A DNA stretch of 13,465 bases, taken from an uncultured Eubacterium sp. (GTDB lineage: Bacteria; Bacillota; Clostridia; Oscillospirales; Acutalibacteraceae). The stretch is taken from the NCBI GenBank assembly GCA_900542875.1, contig UQPH01000037.1:1-13465 (forward strand). Direction: 5' to 3'. Shown piece after piece: positions 1 to 7,107 of the stretch. The notes beneath the pieces were generated by a model that worked only from the letters and a program-made list of their open reading frames with translations, was not told the DNA's origin and did not search any database. The position numbers were made by a program, and so were the translations under genes. The stretch's first letter is position 1, and every line of letters begins with the position of its first letter.

Positions 1-49
1 TTAAATGACGGAGTCAGAGTCCGGAGTGTTACCGTTACACTATACCTCT
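1..49 (-). tRNA. tRNA-Gln (anticodon CUG), 3' part cut off by the window edge
   Basis: Read on the minus strand from 49, the sequence starts with the acceptor strand AGAGGTA. A D-arm follows (GTGT paired with ACAC around AACGGTA), then an anticodon arm with loop CTCTGAC, giving anticodon CTG for glutamine. Variable-loop bases follow before the window ends, so the T-arm, acceptor 3' strand and any encoded CCA cannot be seen. The anticodon stem has four good pairs; the outermost position (27:43) is C opposite T. The AGAGGTATAGTGTAA start is typical of clostridial tRNA-Gln. Other tRNA genes may follow beyond the edge. Confidence 0.9.
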
Positions 50-110
50 ATATTATTAAATTTACGCAAAACACACGACTGCACACGCACAATATCGCTT
101 TTGCTATGTT

Positions 111-138
111 ATTATAACACATATTTTGAATTTGACAA
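111..138 (-). promoter_or_regulatory. Candidate sigma-A promoter of the tRNA-Gln gene
   Basis: On the minus strand TTGTCA (138-133) is followed after 16 bp by a perfect TATAAT (116-111), with a TGT extended -10 in front. Transcription would start near 104, giving a leader of about 55 nt before the tRNA 5' end at 49. No other minus-strand gene lies in between. Confidence 0.6.
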
Positions 139-206
139 GTGTTTTTTTGAAATTTAAGAAAATATTTTATAAAAATCAATATTTATATTCTCTTTTATGC
201 AAAATG

Positions 207-215
207 TGATATAAT
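207..215 (+). promoter_or_regulatory. Extended -10 promoter of the transporter/kinase-like operon
   Basis: TGATATAAT on the plus strand is a perfect extended -10 (TGn-TATAAT). The -35 region 17 bp upstream (about 187-192) is a poor match, as is common with extended -10 promoters. The start would be near 222, leaving a leader of about 60 nt. A small hairpin is possible in that leader, pairing GGA/TCC and GGGT/ACCC across 225-249. Confidence 0.5.
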
Positions 216-282
216 TATCTTGTTGGATAGGGGTTACTTTTACCCGTCCGGAAAACACTTCACCATAAGGAGGAGAACAAGA

Positions 283-1647
283 ATGGTGACGGCAAAAATT
301 TTTGCAATCATAATCTTTATTCTTATGTTTGCGCTGATTGTCATGGACAAAATTCCGAGGCAATGGGTTACTCTCGGATGCGGTCTCGCTACAATCGTCA
401 TAGTGTTCGGCATATGTATGAGATCTCCGTCTGCGATAATGGACACGCTGAATGTCAAAAGCATATTTACCGCAGAATTTTGGCACGTCAGCGGAAATTC
501 CGCCGAGGAATCAAGCGGAATTAACTGGGCAACAATAATATTTATCGCCGGAATGATGGTAATGGTAGAGGGAATGGCTAAAGCAGGATTTTTCCGCTGG
601 CTGTGCCTTACCATAGCAAAGGCAGTAAAGTACAAAGTAATGCCCATACTCGTAACATTTATGATTATGAGTGCGGTACTTTCAATGTTTATCGACAGTA
701 TCACGGTAATACTGTTCCTTGCCGCAGTAACCGTGGAACTTTCGCAACTTTTGAAATTCGACCCCGTGCCGATGATACTAAGCGAAATTTTCTGTGCAAA
801 TCTCGGCGGCTCGGCAACAATGTGCGGTGACCCGCCTAACATTATCATAGGTACCGCCTTAGGTTACAGCTTCGGCGACTTCCTTTCAAACACAGGTCTC
901 ATCGCAGGTGTCGGACTTGTGGTAATGGTTATCTTCTTCTCGCTTGCATTCAAAAAAGAGCTTACGGCAAACGCAGGCTCGGGCACAGGAGAGGCAGTAA
1001 CTTATCCCGACCCCAAAGAGGCTATCGAAAACAAGCGTGATTTCATCATCTCGACAATCATCTTTTTAACCGCTGTTGTGTTGCTTATAACTCACGCACA
1101 GTCGGGTCTTACCGTTGCGTTCATCGGCGTATTTATCGCACTGCTTACGCTGATTACATCGCCAAAGCACGTAGGTCACATACTCAAGAGAGTTGACTAC
1201 AAAACGCTTCTTTTCTTCATAGGTCTGTTTATAGTAGTAGGCGGACTGGAGCAAACAGGCGTACTGGAAGTAATCGCATCGTTTATCGAAAAACTCTGCA
1301 AGGGCAACTTCCTGGCTATGGTATTTATCATTATGTGGATAAGCGCTATGGCAAGTGCGGTAGTTGACAACATTCCGTTTGCGGCAACAATGGTACCGGT
1401 AATCAAGAGCCTTGCGGTGACAACACCCGGCGCAGACCTCGGCGTTCTCGCATATGCGCTGTCAATCGGTACGGACATAGGCGGCTCGGCTACACCAATC
1501 GGCGCAAGCGCAAATGTAGTAGGTACATCCGTTGCGGCAAAAGCAGGACACCCGGTAGGCTGGGGCAAATACTGCAAGACCGCAATTCCCGCAACAATTA
1601 TTGTTTTAGTAATAGCAATGCTTATAATTAAGGTAAGATATTTTTAA
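283..1647 (+). CDS. ArsB/NhaD/SLC13-superfamily ion (anion) transporter
   Basis: This is a 454-residue integral membrane protein with about 11-12 hydrophobic segments. Two inverted halves each carry the family signature: NLGGSATMCGDPPNIIIGT (residues 173-191) and DIGGSATPIGASANVVGTS (398-416). Each is preceded by a hairpin motif, FIDSITVILF (136-145) and VDNIPFAATM (361-370). This organisation is typical of the ion transporter superfamily holding ArsB, NhaD, YbiR and the human P protein. Members move anions or exchange Na+/H+, and the substrate cannot be read from the sequence. The ATG at 283 was chosen because AAGGAGG (267-273) lies 9 bp upstream; the frame is open back to 220 but has no other ribosome-binding site. 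Residues 230-252 form a hydrophilic central loop between the halves. The next gene follows after 19 bp on the same strand. Confidence 0.92.
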   Translation: MVTAKIFAIIIFILMFALIVMDKIPRQWVTLGCGLATIVIVFGICMRSPSAIMDTLNVKSIFTAEFWHVSGNSAEESSGINWATIIFIAGMMVMVEGMAKAGFFRWLCLTIAKAVKYKVMPILVTFMIMSAVLSMFIDSITVILFLAAVTVELSQLLKFDPVPMILSEIFCANLGGSATMCGDPPNIIIGTALGYSFGDFLSNTGLIAGVGLVVMVIFFSLAFKKELTANAGSGTGEAVTYPDPKEAIENKRDFIISTIIFLTAVVLLITHAQSGLTVAFIGVFIALLTLITSPKHVGHILKRVDYKTLLFFIGLFIVVGGLEQTGVLEVIASFIEKLCKGNFLAMVFIIMWISAMASAVVDNIPFAATMVPVIKSLAVTTPGADLGVLAYALSIGTDIGGSATPIGASANVVGTSVAAKAGHPVGWGKYCKTAIPATIIVLVIAMLIIKVRYF

Positions 1648-1666
1648 TTTTTAAGGAGGAGACAAT

Positions 1667-2266
1667 ATGGCTAAGCAAAGAATCATTGCAATCGGTCGTG
1701 AATACGGCTCGGGCGGTCACAAAATCGGCGAAATTTTGGCGAAAAAATACGGTATTCCGCTCTATGATAAGGAAATGATTGAACTAATCGCAAAGGAAAA
1801 AAACCTTGACTTAGACGAGCTGAAGAAATATGACGAGATTCCAAGAAACAGATTGTTTTCCAGAACCGTAAACGGCTTCACCAATTCTCCCGAAGAAACA
1901 ATAAGCCAGATGCAATTCGACTTTTTGCGTGAAAAAGCAAATTCGGGCGAAAGTTTTGTTGTAGTCGGCAGATGTGCTACATCAATCCTCAAAGACAACG
2001 AAAATATGGTTTCAATCTTTGTAACAGGCGATTTGGTTTACGAGGCTACAAGAATCTCTAAACTGTATCGCATAACAGAGGTTGAGGGCGAGGCAATGGT
2101 AGAAAAGGTAAATAAGCAGAGAAAGCAGTACCATAACTACTACTGCAAGGAAAAGTGGGGCGACTCACGCCACTATGATTTGATTATCAATTCATCCAGA
2201 GTGGGTATACAAAATGCGGCTGATATAATCGACAGTTACATAAAACTGATTCAAACAACAGAATAA
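1667..2266 (+). CDS. Cytidylate kinase-like family protein (Cytidylate_kin2 type)
   Basis: The protein has 199 residues. The N-terminus IIAIGREYGSGGHKIGEILA (6-25) is the altered P-loop typical of the cytidylate kinase-like family (Pfam Cytidylate_kin2). It has GSGG instead of the canonical GxGKS, so it is not the housekeeping CMP kinase. Further family features are FVVVGRCATSIL (97-108), the Arg-rich lid region around 129-153, and a C-terminal YYCKEKWGDSRHYDLIINS stretch (158-176). The nucleotide substrate is unknown and kinase activity is inferred only from the fold. A strong AAGGAGG (1653-1659) lies 7 bp before the ATG. It sits 19 bp behind the transporter gene and ahead of a terminator, so the two are almost certainly co-transcribed. 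This suggests that the protein modifies, regulates or uses the transported compound, which is inference. Confidence 0.9.
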   Translation: MAKQRIIAIGREYGSGGHKIGEILAKKYGIPLYDKEMIELIAKEKNLDLDELKKYDEIPRNRLFSRTVNGFTNSPEETISQMQFDFLREKANSGESFVVVGRCATSILKDNENMVSIFVTGDLVYEATRISKLYRITEVEGEAMVEKVNKQRKQYHNYYCKEKWGDSRHYDLIINSSRVGIQNAADIIDSYIKLIQTTE

Positions 2267-2326
2267 TAAATAATGCCGTGGGTTCGCCTGACTGTTTTGA
2301 ACAGCATTCTAGGCACTAACGACTAT

Positions 2327-2372
2327 CCCCTCTGTCACCTATGGTGACATCTCCCCTTGATAAGGGGAGCCA
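2327..2372 (+). repeat. REP-like double-hairpin palindromic repeat, copy A
   Basis: Two adjacent inverted repeats are visible: GTCACC-TAT-GGTGAC (2334-2348), then CTCCCCTT-GAT-AAGGGGAG (2351-2369). CCCCTCT precedes them and CC follows. Read on the minus strand this gives GGCTCCCC...GGGGAGaTGTC...GACAGAGGGG, the same layout as the copy at 8048-8095. It lies between the kinase-like gene and the terminator. A separate small hairpin (GCCT/AGGC outside CTGTT-TTG-AACAG, 2286-2314) precedes it. Confidence 0.65.
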
Positions 2373-2402
2373 TGGGCTGTCGAAAATACTTTGACACAAT
2401 AA

Positions 2403-2435
2403 AAATCCGTAAGTTCAATACTTACGGATTTTTTA
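2403..2435. terminator. Bidirectional Rho-independent terminator
   Basis: The 11-bp stem AAATCCGTAAG (2403-2413) / CTTACGGATTT (2421-2431) closes a 7-base loop. A T-run follows on the plus strand and an A-run precedes it at 2399-2405, so it works in both directions. It ends the transporter/kinase-like operon from the left and the large-protein/small-protein unit from the right. Confidence 0.88.
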
Positions 2436-2458
2436 TAGTTTAACAGAAAAGCATTTTA

Positions 2459-2602
2459 TCAGTAAATGTTATCTTCCGGGTCGATCCAATCGTCCTCTTC
2501 TTCCCATTTACCGCTTAACGTCCAATAAGTTCCTACAATTTCATCGGGAGAAAACATTACTACTTCGATTTTCGGAAGTTCAAATTCACTTTTCTTTTTC
2601 AT
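2459..2602 (-). CDS. 47-residue acidic small protein of unknown function
   Basis: The ATG at 2602 is preceded by GAGGAGG (minus strand, about 2611-2617) and gives 47 residues: MKKKSEFELPKIEVVMF, then SPDEIVGTYWTLSGKW, then an acidic tail EEEDDWIDPEDNIY. The frame is open further upstream, but only this start has a ribosome-binding site and avoids overlap with the large gene. The start lies 16 bp after the stop of the 1404-residue secreted protein, and a terminator follows, so it is the last gene of that unit. The N-terminal pattern (basic start, P-x-I-E-V-V-x-F-x-x-D-x-I-x-x-S) resembles short uncharacterised proteins that I recall as frequent in gut Clostridia; some look like leader/core peptides. 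There is no signal peptide, no membrane segment and no cysteine, and no modifying enzyme is encoded in the window. The function is unknown. Confidence 0.75.
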   Translation of the reverse strand: MKKKSEFELPKIEVVMFSPDEIVGTYWTLSGKWEEEDDWIDPEDNIY

Positions 2603-2618
2603 AATATTTCCCTCCTCA

Positions 2619-5600
2619 TCAATTATTTTTTTTGCTGATAGCGTCCACATATTCGTTATACTTTTGGGCATAATCAAGAATTGCCGTGCTTACCGCTTTG
2701 CTGTCGGAAGTGTCTTTTTCGGCGATTTCCTTATAACTGTTTGAGATAACCGACGAATAATGGTAGCCACTGCTGTCCTGTACAAAGAACACAGCGTAAG
2801 TAGGCTTATCATAATTTGCGATAGTGATACCGTTTACATGATAAGCGGCAGCCGTATTTGCATCGCCCTCAACGCCGTAAATGTTGCCACCCAACTTAGA
2901 ATACATAACAGCCTTTTCATTTTTTACAAGTTCACTTGCATTGGTAGGTGCGCTGTCTGCACCCGAGAGAACTACCACGCCGTAATCGGAATATTCGCTG
3001 AGTGCCTTATTATTTACGCTGAACGAATACTTAAAGCCCCACGGCTCGATATTTCTTATAGTTGTTGACGAGTCAAATTTGTATCCCTCTTCGGGAGTTT
3101 TAACGCTATTCTTTACATCGTCTGATACGGAAACCGAGGAGTTATACTTTGTTGCTTCTTTAATACCATACTTTGCGGTTGCATCGTACATTTTATTAAT
3201 AGCGTCAAGCACTTCCTTTTGTTGCTTGCTGTACTCGGTATAATACTGCTGTCCGGTTGTCTTCATATAAGTATCAATGTTATTATAAAGACTTCTGTTT
3301 TTAACATTAGCGGTATATGTAATGCCTCTGTATGTAAACTCAAAGGTTACCCAAACAGGCTTTTTCATATCAAAAATGTACTGATTATTATATTGAGCAC
3401 CTACTCTATTAAAGGTATTACCTGTCTTTGTGGTGCTGTTGAACATAATGCCTTGCTGATCCTTTGATACAACCTGAGTCTTTTTATTTTCCTTAATATC
3501 TTTAGAAGTAGGCTGTGCCTCGTCTTTGGACTCAGCCTTTAGGATATAAACCTTATAATCGGTTACATCCGGGTCATTTTTCATATCTATATATTGTCCG
3601 TCATACTTGAGGGTGGCATAGGTAATCATTCGCCACGGCTCTGCAAACTGGAACTGATTAAGATAATTAAATGTAAAGGAGGCAGGAGCAGCATAAAGGT
3701 CTATGCTCTTATCAAGAGTTTTATTAAAGTCAAATGCCGTATCAGCGCCGAGATTTGTACGTGAGGTATACCAAGTCTTTACATTTTGGCTGTCACCTGT
3801 CGGCTGCTTTGCACTTTCATATTTATTAATATACTGATTATACTTACCTCCGTCGTAAACCTTATATTCGTAAGATTTTGTGTTTTCGTTATACTCTAAA
3901 TAGTAGAAGTTTACGGATACGCCTGTCTTTTGGAAACGAGCGTGATACTTACCGATTTCGCCCTTAACCTGATTTACGACAAGCTCGGGATTTGTGGTAA
4001 CTACATTGCCCTCGCTGTCGTACCAACCGATAAAGGTGTAGAACTCTTCTGCCTTAGCGGCTGCAACAACCTGTTCCCCAACACCTGCAAAATACGACTT
4101 TGTGCCGTTTTCGCCTACGGTATAATTCTCGCTGTCTTTGTTTTTAAGTTCGACTGTGCCGCCTGTTTCGCCTTGAGTAAACTTATCATCCGTAACATTG
4201 TCCTTATACTCGGGGGTAAAGGTATTCTTAAATCTCCACTGAGCAACCAACGTAAGAGCCTCGGACTCATTTTCGTAAACAACGCAGTCCTTTGCGCTGT
4301 CCTTGACTGTCCACTGCTTACCGATGATAGCATTTTTGCTGTCGATAACATCGACACCTTCATTGAAAGCGTCCTCTACTTTTTTTCCGTCAACAACAAT
4401 GAATTTACGCTTGGTCGGCTTACCGTTCGGCTGTGTTGTATTACAAGCGATAGCGTTAGTACCGCTTAAAATCACATCGTTACCGTTATTCTTTACAACT
4501 CCGTTGGTGTCAAACAACTTCCAGCCTATAAACTTCCAACCCTCATCAGGCGCAACAGGGGGATGGGACGATACAGGGTCGATATATTTAACCGTGCCGC
4601 TGCTGTCATCCGGCTTAAAGGTATAAACATTTGTGGTATTGGTATCGCTGATTTTGTACTGATATTCCTCTGTGCTGTTTGCGTCATAGGTTACGGTAGG
4701 ACTTTTAAGGAAGATAAAGTGAGCGTCCATAGATGAGGACACATTCTTTATCTGCATAACATAGTCGGTATTGCCGTTACTGTCGGTGGTTTTGAGCCAC
4801 ATATCGTCGGGGATGTCGTACACATATCCTTTATCCGTTTGTTGTAATCTGGAAACAGAAACCTGCTTACCGTTCAATGTAACCGTAGCGGTTTGGAGTT
4901 TTTCGTTTGTTGGATCCGTTTTCCAATCATCTTCGTTTACTTCAATCTCGCAATTTTTAAGAGGCTTAAAGACGGTAACACTTTCGCCTTTTGCGTTCTG
5001 AGTGGTGAGGTAGACACCTGCAAAGGTTACATCTTTACCACTATCCTCTTTCTTGATTTCAGCAACAAGATTTTGGGTTGAATTATCCTTAGTATAAACA
5101 GAAATAGGATGAGTATCTGTAATATCCTGCTCATTGGCATGGCCGTTGTCGTTATCTGTCAGCGAACCTGCTCCGTGGTTGGTTGAACTTGCTGTAAACG
5201 AGTTAAACACCTCGAAATTTACATTATCGAGCAAGTTACCGAGGGTAGTCTTATCGGGGTTTTGGTGCTGGTATGCCGTGTCGATAGGAACGAACGCAAA
5301 CATAGACTCTGTTTGACCGGCAGGAACTCTGTAAAAGTACTGCTTTAGCTTCTCCATATCGGAGGAGTTGATATTTCCATAGATGTTTATGCCGTTTGCC
5401 TTATCGTTTGAGCCGTAAGACGACCAGTCACTGTTTCCGGAAGTCATAATCCAAATATGCCATTCCTCTGTATGCTCGTCTGTGGGGACAAGGCTGAACG
5501 GAGAAAGCTCATCGTTCGACTTAAACGAACCGTTTAATCCGAAAGGCTTAGAATACACGGTGATATTCTGAGGTTCATTTCCGCTTATACTTTTGCTGTA

Positions 5601-6833
5601 ATCGGGAAGTGTGATTTTTTGCTGTGACTTTGCCCACTCGACCATCTGCATAAACTGGTCTTTGCCATAATTCTTCTTGGTAGTCGATGACGTTGTTTCG
5701 GAATTGGTTGAGCCGCTGTTTTTGCTCGGTCTTACCTCTTGGTTCGGACCGATAACCAAAGCCATAGTATCATCACCGGAACGGCCTCTGTGGTCAAGTC
5801 CCCAAAGATATGCACTGCTCGGCATAGTGTTCACTATCTGATAAAGAGAACCCGGCTCATCCGCATTAAGTTCGGCTGCATATTTTCCGTCGGGAATATA
5901 ATTTTTTTGTGGATCACTTGCAGACATGTGTGCCATACTGCTCGCATTAAAAAGTTCTACCTTATTTTCTTCTGCTGTGGTATTCCAAGCCTGAATTTCA
6001 TGAGATTGTGGCTGATTGCCTGATGTTTGGACATATGGGCTGCCGTCGGCATTATACTCGAAACTGCCGTTTTGAATTCTTTTAGCCTTTGAACTTAGGA
6101 CAGTGTTATAAACCTTAGCGACCTGAACATAATCTGTATCGTTCTTTGAGGGGTGAAGAACATACCAAGCAGAGCCGTCGGCTGCATTTCCGGTACTTCT
6201 GTCGTACTTGCCCGGGTGTGCGATTAAATATTTTTCGCCCTGTTTAATTTCATTTAAATTTTGAACTCTCTTATAGCCGTTAATTCCCGAGGTGGTATTT
6301 CCGCTGTCCCTAACGAAAAGTGAAAATGCTGTTTGAGTAATCTCCGCTCTGCCATATCTGTCGAACTTATAATACTCACCGCTCCATTCCTCGTCACAGA
6401 AGAAAAGGTATCTAAGATTTTTAGAAGAATAAATAGAAACCGTACCGTTTATTGCCGAATTAAAAGCAACAGTGAGCGTATCGGCTGTTGTTTTTAACGG
6501 TTGCTTAGCAGTACCAATATTAACATATTTTGTATATCCGAGGGCGTCGGAGCTGAATGTTCCGACAGCCTGATTGCCATTTACAGTACCTGTAAAGGTA
6601 AACTCGCAATGCTTGATAGCGGTATATCCCTGCTCGGGAAAGCGAACGCAGTTTTTGTTATTACTGTCAGTGCCTACGCCTGTGCCGCAATATGCAATAT
6701 CCGAGGCTGTAAGATTTGTCGTTGCGGTGTCACCGTCCGCTGCGCTTACGCTTAACACAGTCAGCGGTAATGACGAAATAACAAGTATGAGTGAAAGTAT
6801 AATTGACACAAGTCGGGTCGAAATTTTCTTCAT
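2619..6833 (-). CDS. Large secreted protein with jelly-roll (lectin-like) domain and InlB/Flg_new-like repeats
   Basis: This is a 1404-residue protein. Residues 1-31 are a signal peptide (KK at the start, hydrophobic core SIILSLILVISSLPLTVL, cleavage likely near VSA-A). Residues about 253-362 hold a jelly-roll-like motif set seen in many gut surface proteins: NGSFE (255-259), a Trp/VELF strand, AAELNADEPGSLYQ (319-332), HRGRSGDDTMALVIG (348-362). Its second half seems to resume at VPAGQTESMFAF (503-514) and GNLLDNVNFEVF (532-543). GWKFIGWKLFDTNG (765-778) and FYTFIGWYDSEGNVV (931-945) are InlB B-repeat/Flg_new-like beta repeats. The C-terminal third is unrecognised. The protein ends KKNN with no LPxTG, no dockerin, no SLH repeats and no hydrophobic tail, so how it stays on the cell is unclear. 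The start is supported by AAAGGAG 11 bp upstream. Adhesion or glycan binding is an inference. The small gene 16 bp downstream is in the same unit. Confidence 0.93.
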   Translation of the reverse strand: MKKISTRLVSIILSLILVISSLPLTVLSVSAADGDTATTNLTASDIAYCGTGVGTDSNNKNCVRFPEQGYTAIKHCEFTFTGTVNGNQAVGTFSSDALGYTKYVNIGTAKQPLKTTADTLTVAFNSAINGTVSIYSSKNLRYLFFCDEEWSGEYYKFDRYGRAEITQTAFSLFVRDSGNTTSGINGYKRVQNLNEIKQGEKYLIAHPGKYDRSTGNAADGSAWYVLHPSKNDTDYVQVAKVYNTVLSSKAKRIQNGSFEYNADGSPYVQTSGNQPQSHEIQAWNTTAEENKVELFNASSMAHMSASDPQKNYIPDGKYAAELNADEPGSLYQIVNTMPSSAYLWGLDHRGRSGDDTMALVIGPNQEVRPSKNSGSTNSETTSSTTKKNYGKDQFMQMVEWAKSQQKITLPDYSKSISGNEPQNITVYSKPFGLNGSFKSNDELSPFSLVPTDEHTEEWHIWIMTSGNSDWSSYGSNDKANGINIYGNINSSDMEKLKQYFYRVPAGQTESMFAFVPIDTAYQHQNPDKTTLGNLLDNVNFEVFNSFTASSTNHGAGSLTDNDNGHANEQDITDTHPISVYTKDNSTQNLVAEIKKEDSGKDVTFAGVYLTTQNAKGESVTVFKPLKNCEIEVNEDDWKTDPTNEKLQTATVTLNGKQVSVSRLQQTDKGYVYDIPDDMWLKTTDSNGNTDYVMQIKNVSSSMDAHFIFLKSPTVTYDANSTEEYQYKISDTNTTNVYTFKPDDSSGTVKYIDPVSSHPPVAPDEGWKFIGWKLFDTNGVVKNNGNDVILSGTNAIACNTTQPNGKPTKRKFIVVDGKKVEDAFNEGVDVIDSKNAIIGKQWTVKDSAKDCVVYENESEALTLVAQWRFKNTFTPEYKDNVTDDKFTQGETGGTVELKNKDSENYTVGENGTKSYFAGVGEQVVAAAKAEEFYTFIGWYDSEGNVVTTNPELVVNQVKGEIGKYHARFQKTGVSVNFYYLEYNENTKSYEYKVYDGGKYNQYINKYESAKQPTGDSQNVKTWYTSRTNLGADTAFDFNKTLDKSIDLYAAPASFTFNYLNQFQFAEPWRMITYATLKYDGQYIDMKNDPDVTDYKVYILKAESKDEAQPTSKDIKENKKTQVVSKDQQGIMFNSTTKTGNTFNRVGAQYNNQYIFDMKKPVWVTFEFTYRGITYTANVKNRSLYNNIDTYMKTTGQQYYTEYSKQQKEVLDAINKMYDATAKYGIKEATKYNSSVSVSDDVKNSVKTPEEGYKFDSSTTIRNIEPWGFKYSFSVNNKALSEYSDYGVVVLSGADSAPTNASELVKNEKAVMYSKLGGNIYGVEGDANTAAAYHVNGITIANYDKPTYAVFFVQDSSGYHYSSVISNSYKEIAEKDTSDSKAVSTAILDYAQKYNEYVDAISKKNN

Positions 6834-6884
6834 ATATCGGTCAACTCCTTTATCAAAATACAGATTTTATCTTTTAACCAACAG

Positions 6885-6913
6885 ATTATATTATAAAATT
6901 ATTACATATTCAA
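6885..6913 (-). promoter_or_regulatory. Candidate sigma-A promoter of the large secreted protein gene
   Basis: TTGAAT (6913-6908) and TATAAT (6890-6885) on the minus strand are separated by exactly 17 bp. A second TATAAT-like hexamer overlaps it by one base downstream. The start would be near 6878, with a 45-nt leader containing the AAAGGAG site (6845-6851). Confidence 0.6.
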
Positions 6914-7031
6914 TTATTTTGTCGCAATATCTCTGTATTCACTATTAATATAAACAAAATACAAATATTTTTTTAGTAAAATTGCACCAAACAAAGAAAA
7001 ATTTTTGTTAACAATTAAGTGTATGGGTACG
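6914..7031. other. AT-rich intergenic stretch upstream of the large-protein promoter
   Basis: This stretch carries A/T-tracts, including a T-run near 6968-6974 and an imperfect AACAAA...TTTGTT inverted repeat near 6990-7010. No gene with a ribosome-binding site was found. The A-tracts may act as an upstream promoter element for the 6885-6913 promoter, but that is speculative. Confidence 0.3.
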
Positions 7032-7065
7032 AAAAAAGCCACAGACTGCAAATGCAATCTGTGGC
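7032..7065 (-). terminator. Rho-independent terminator of the uxuA-uxuB operon
   Basis: On the minus strand a 13-position stem, GCCACAGATTGCA paired with TGCAGTCTGTGGC (one T-G wobble), is followed directly by TTTTTT (7037-7032). It lies 42 bp after the uxuB stop. There is no T-run on the other side, so it acts only on minus-strand transcripts. Confidence 0.9.
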
Positions 7066-7107
7066 AAATGTGTGCTAAACAATATGAATGTAATTTTTGC
7101 ACCGATT

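Noticed and set aside
240..848. Minus-strand ORF of 202 codons at the left
   Set aside because: It is the shadow of the transporter gene on the opposite strand and lacks a start signal.
2261..2330. Possible tRNA fragment or attachment site around GGTTCGCC
   Set aside because: Only the T-loop-like GGTTCG matches; no acceptor or anticodon arm can be built, and there is no integrase.
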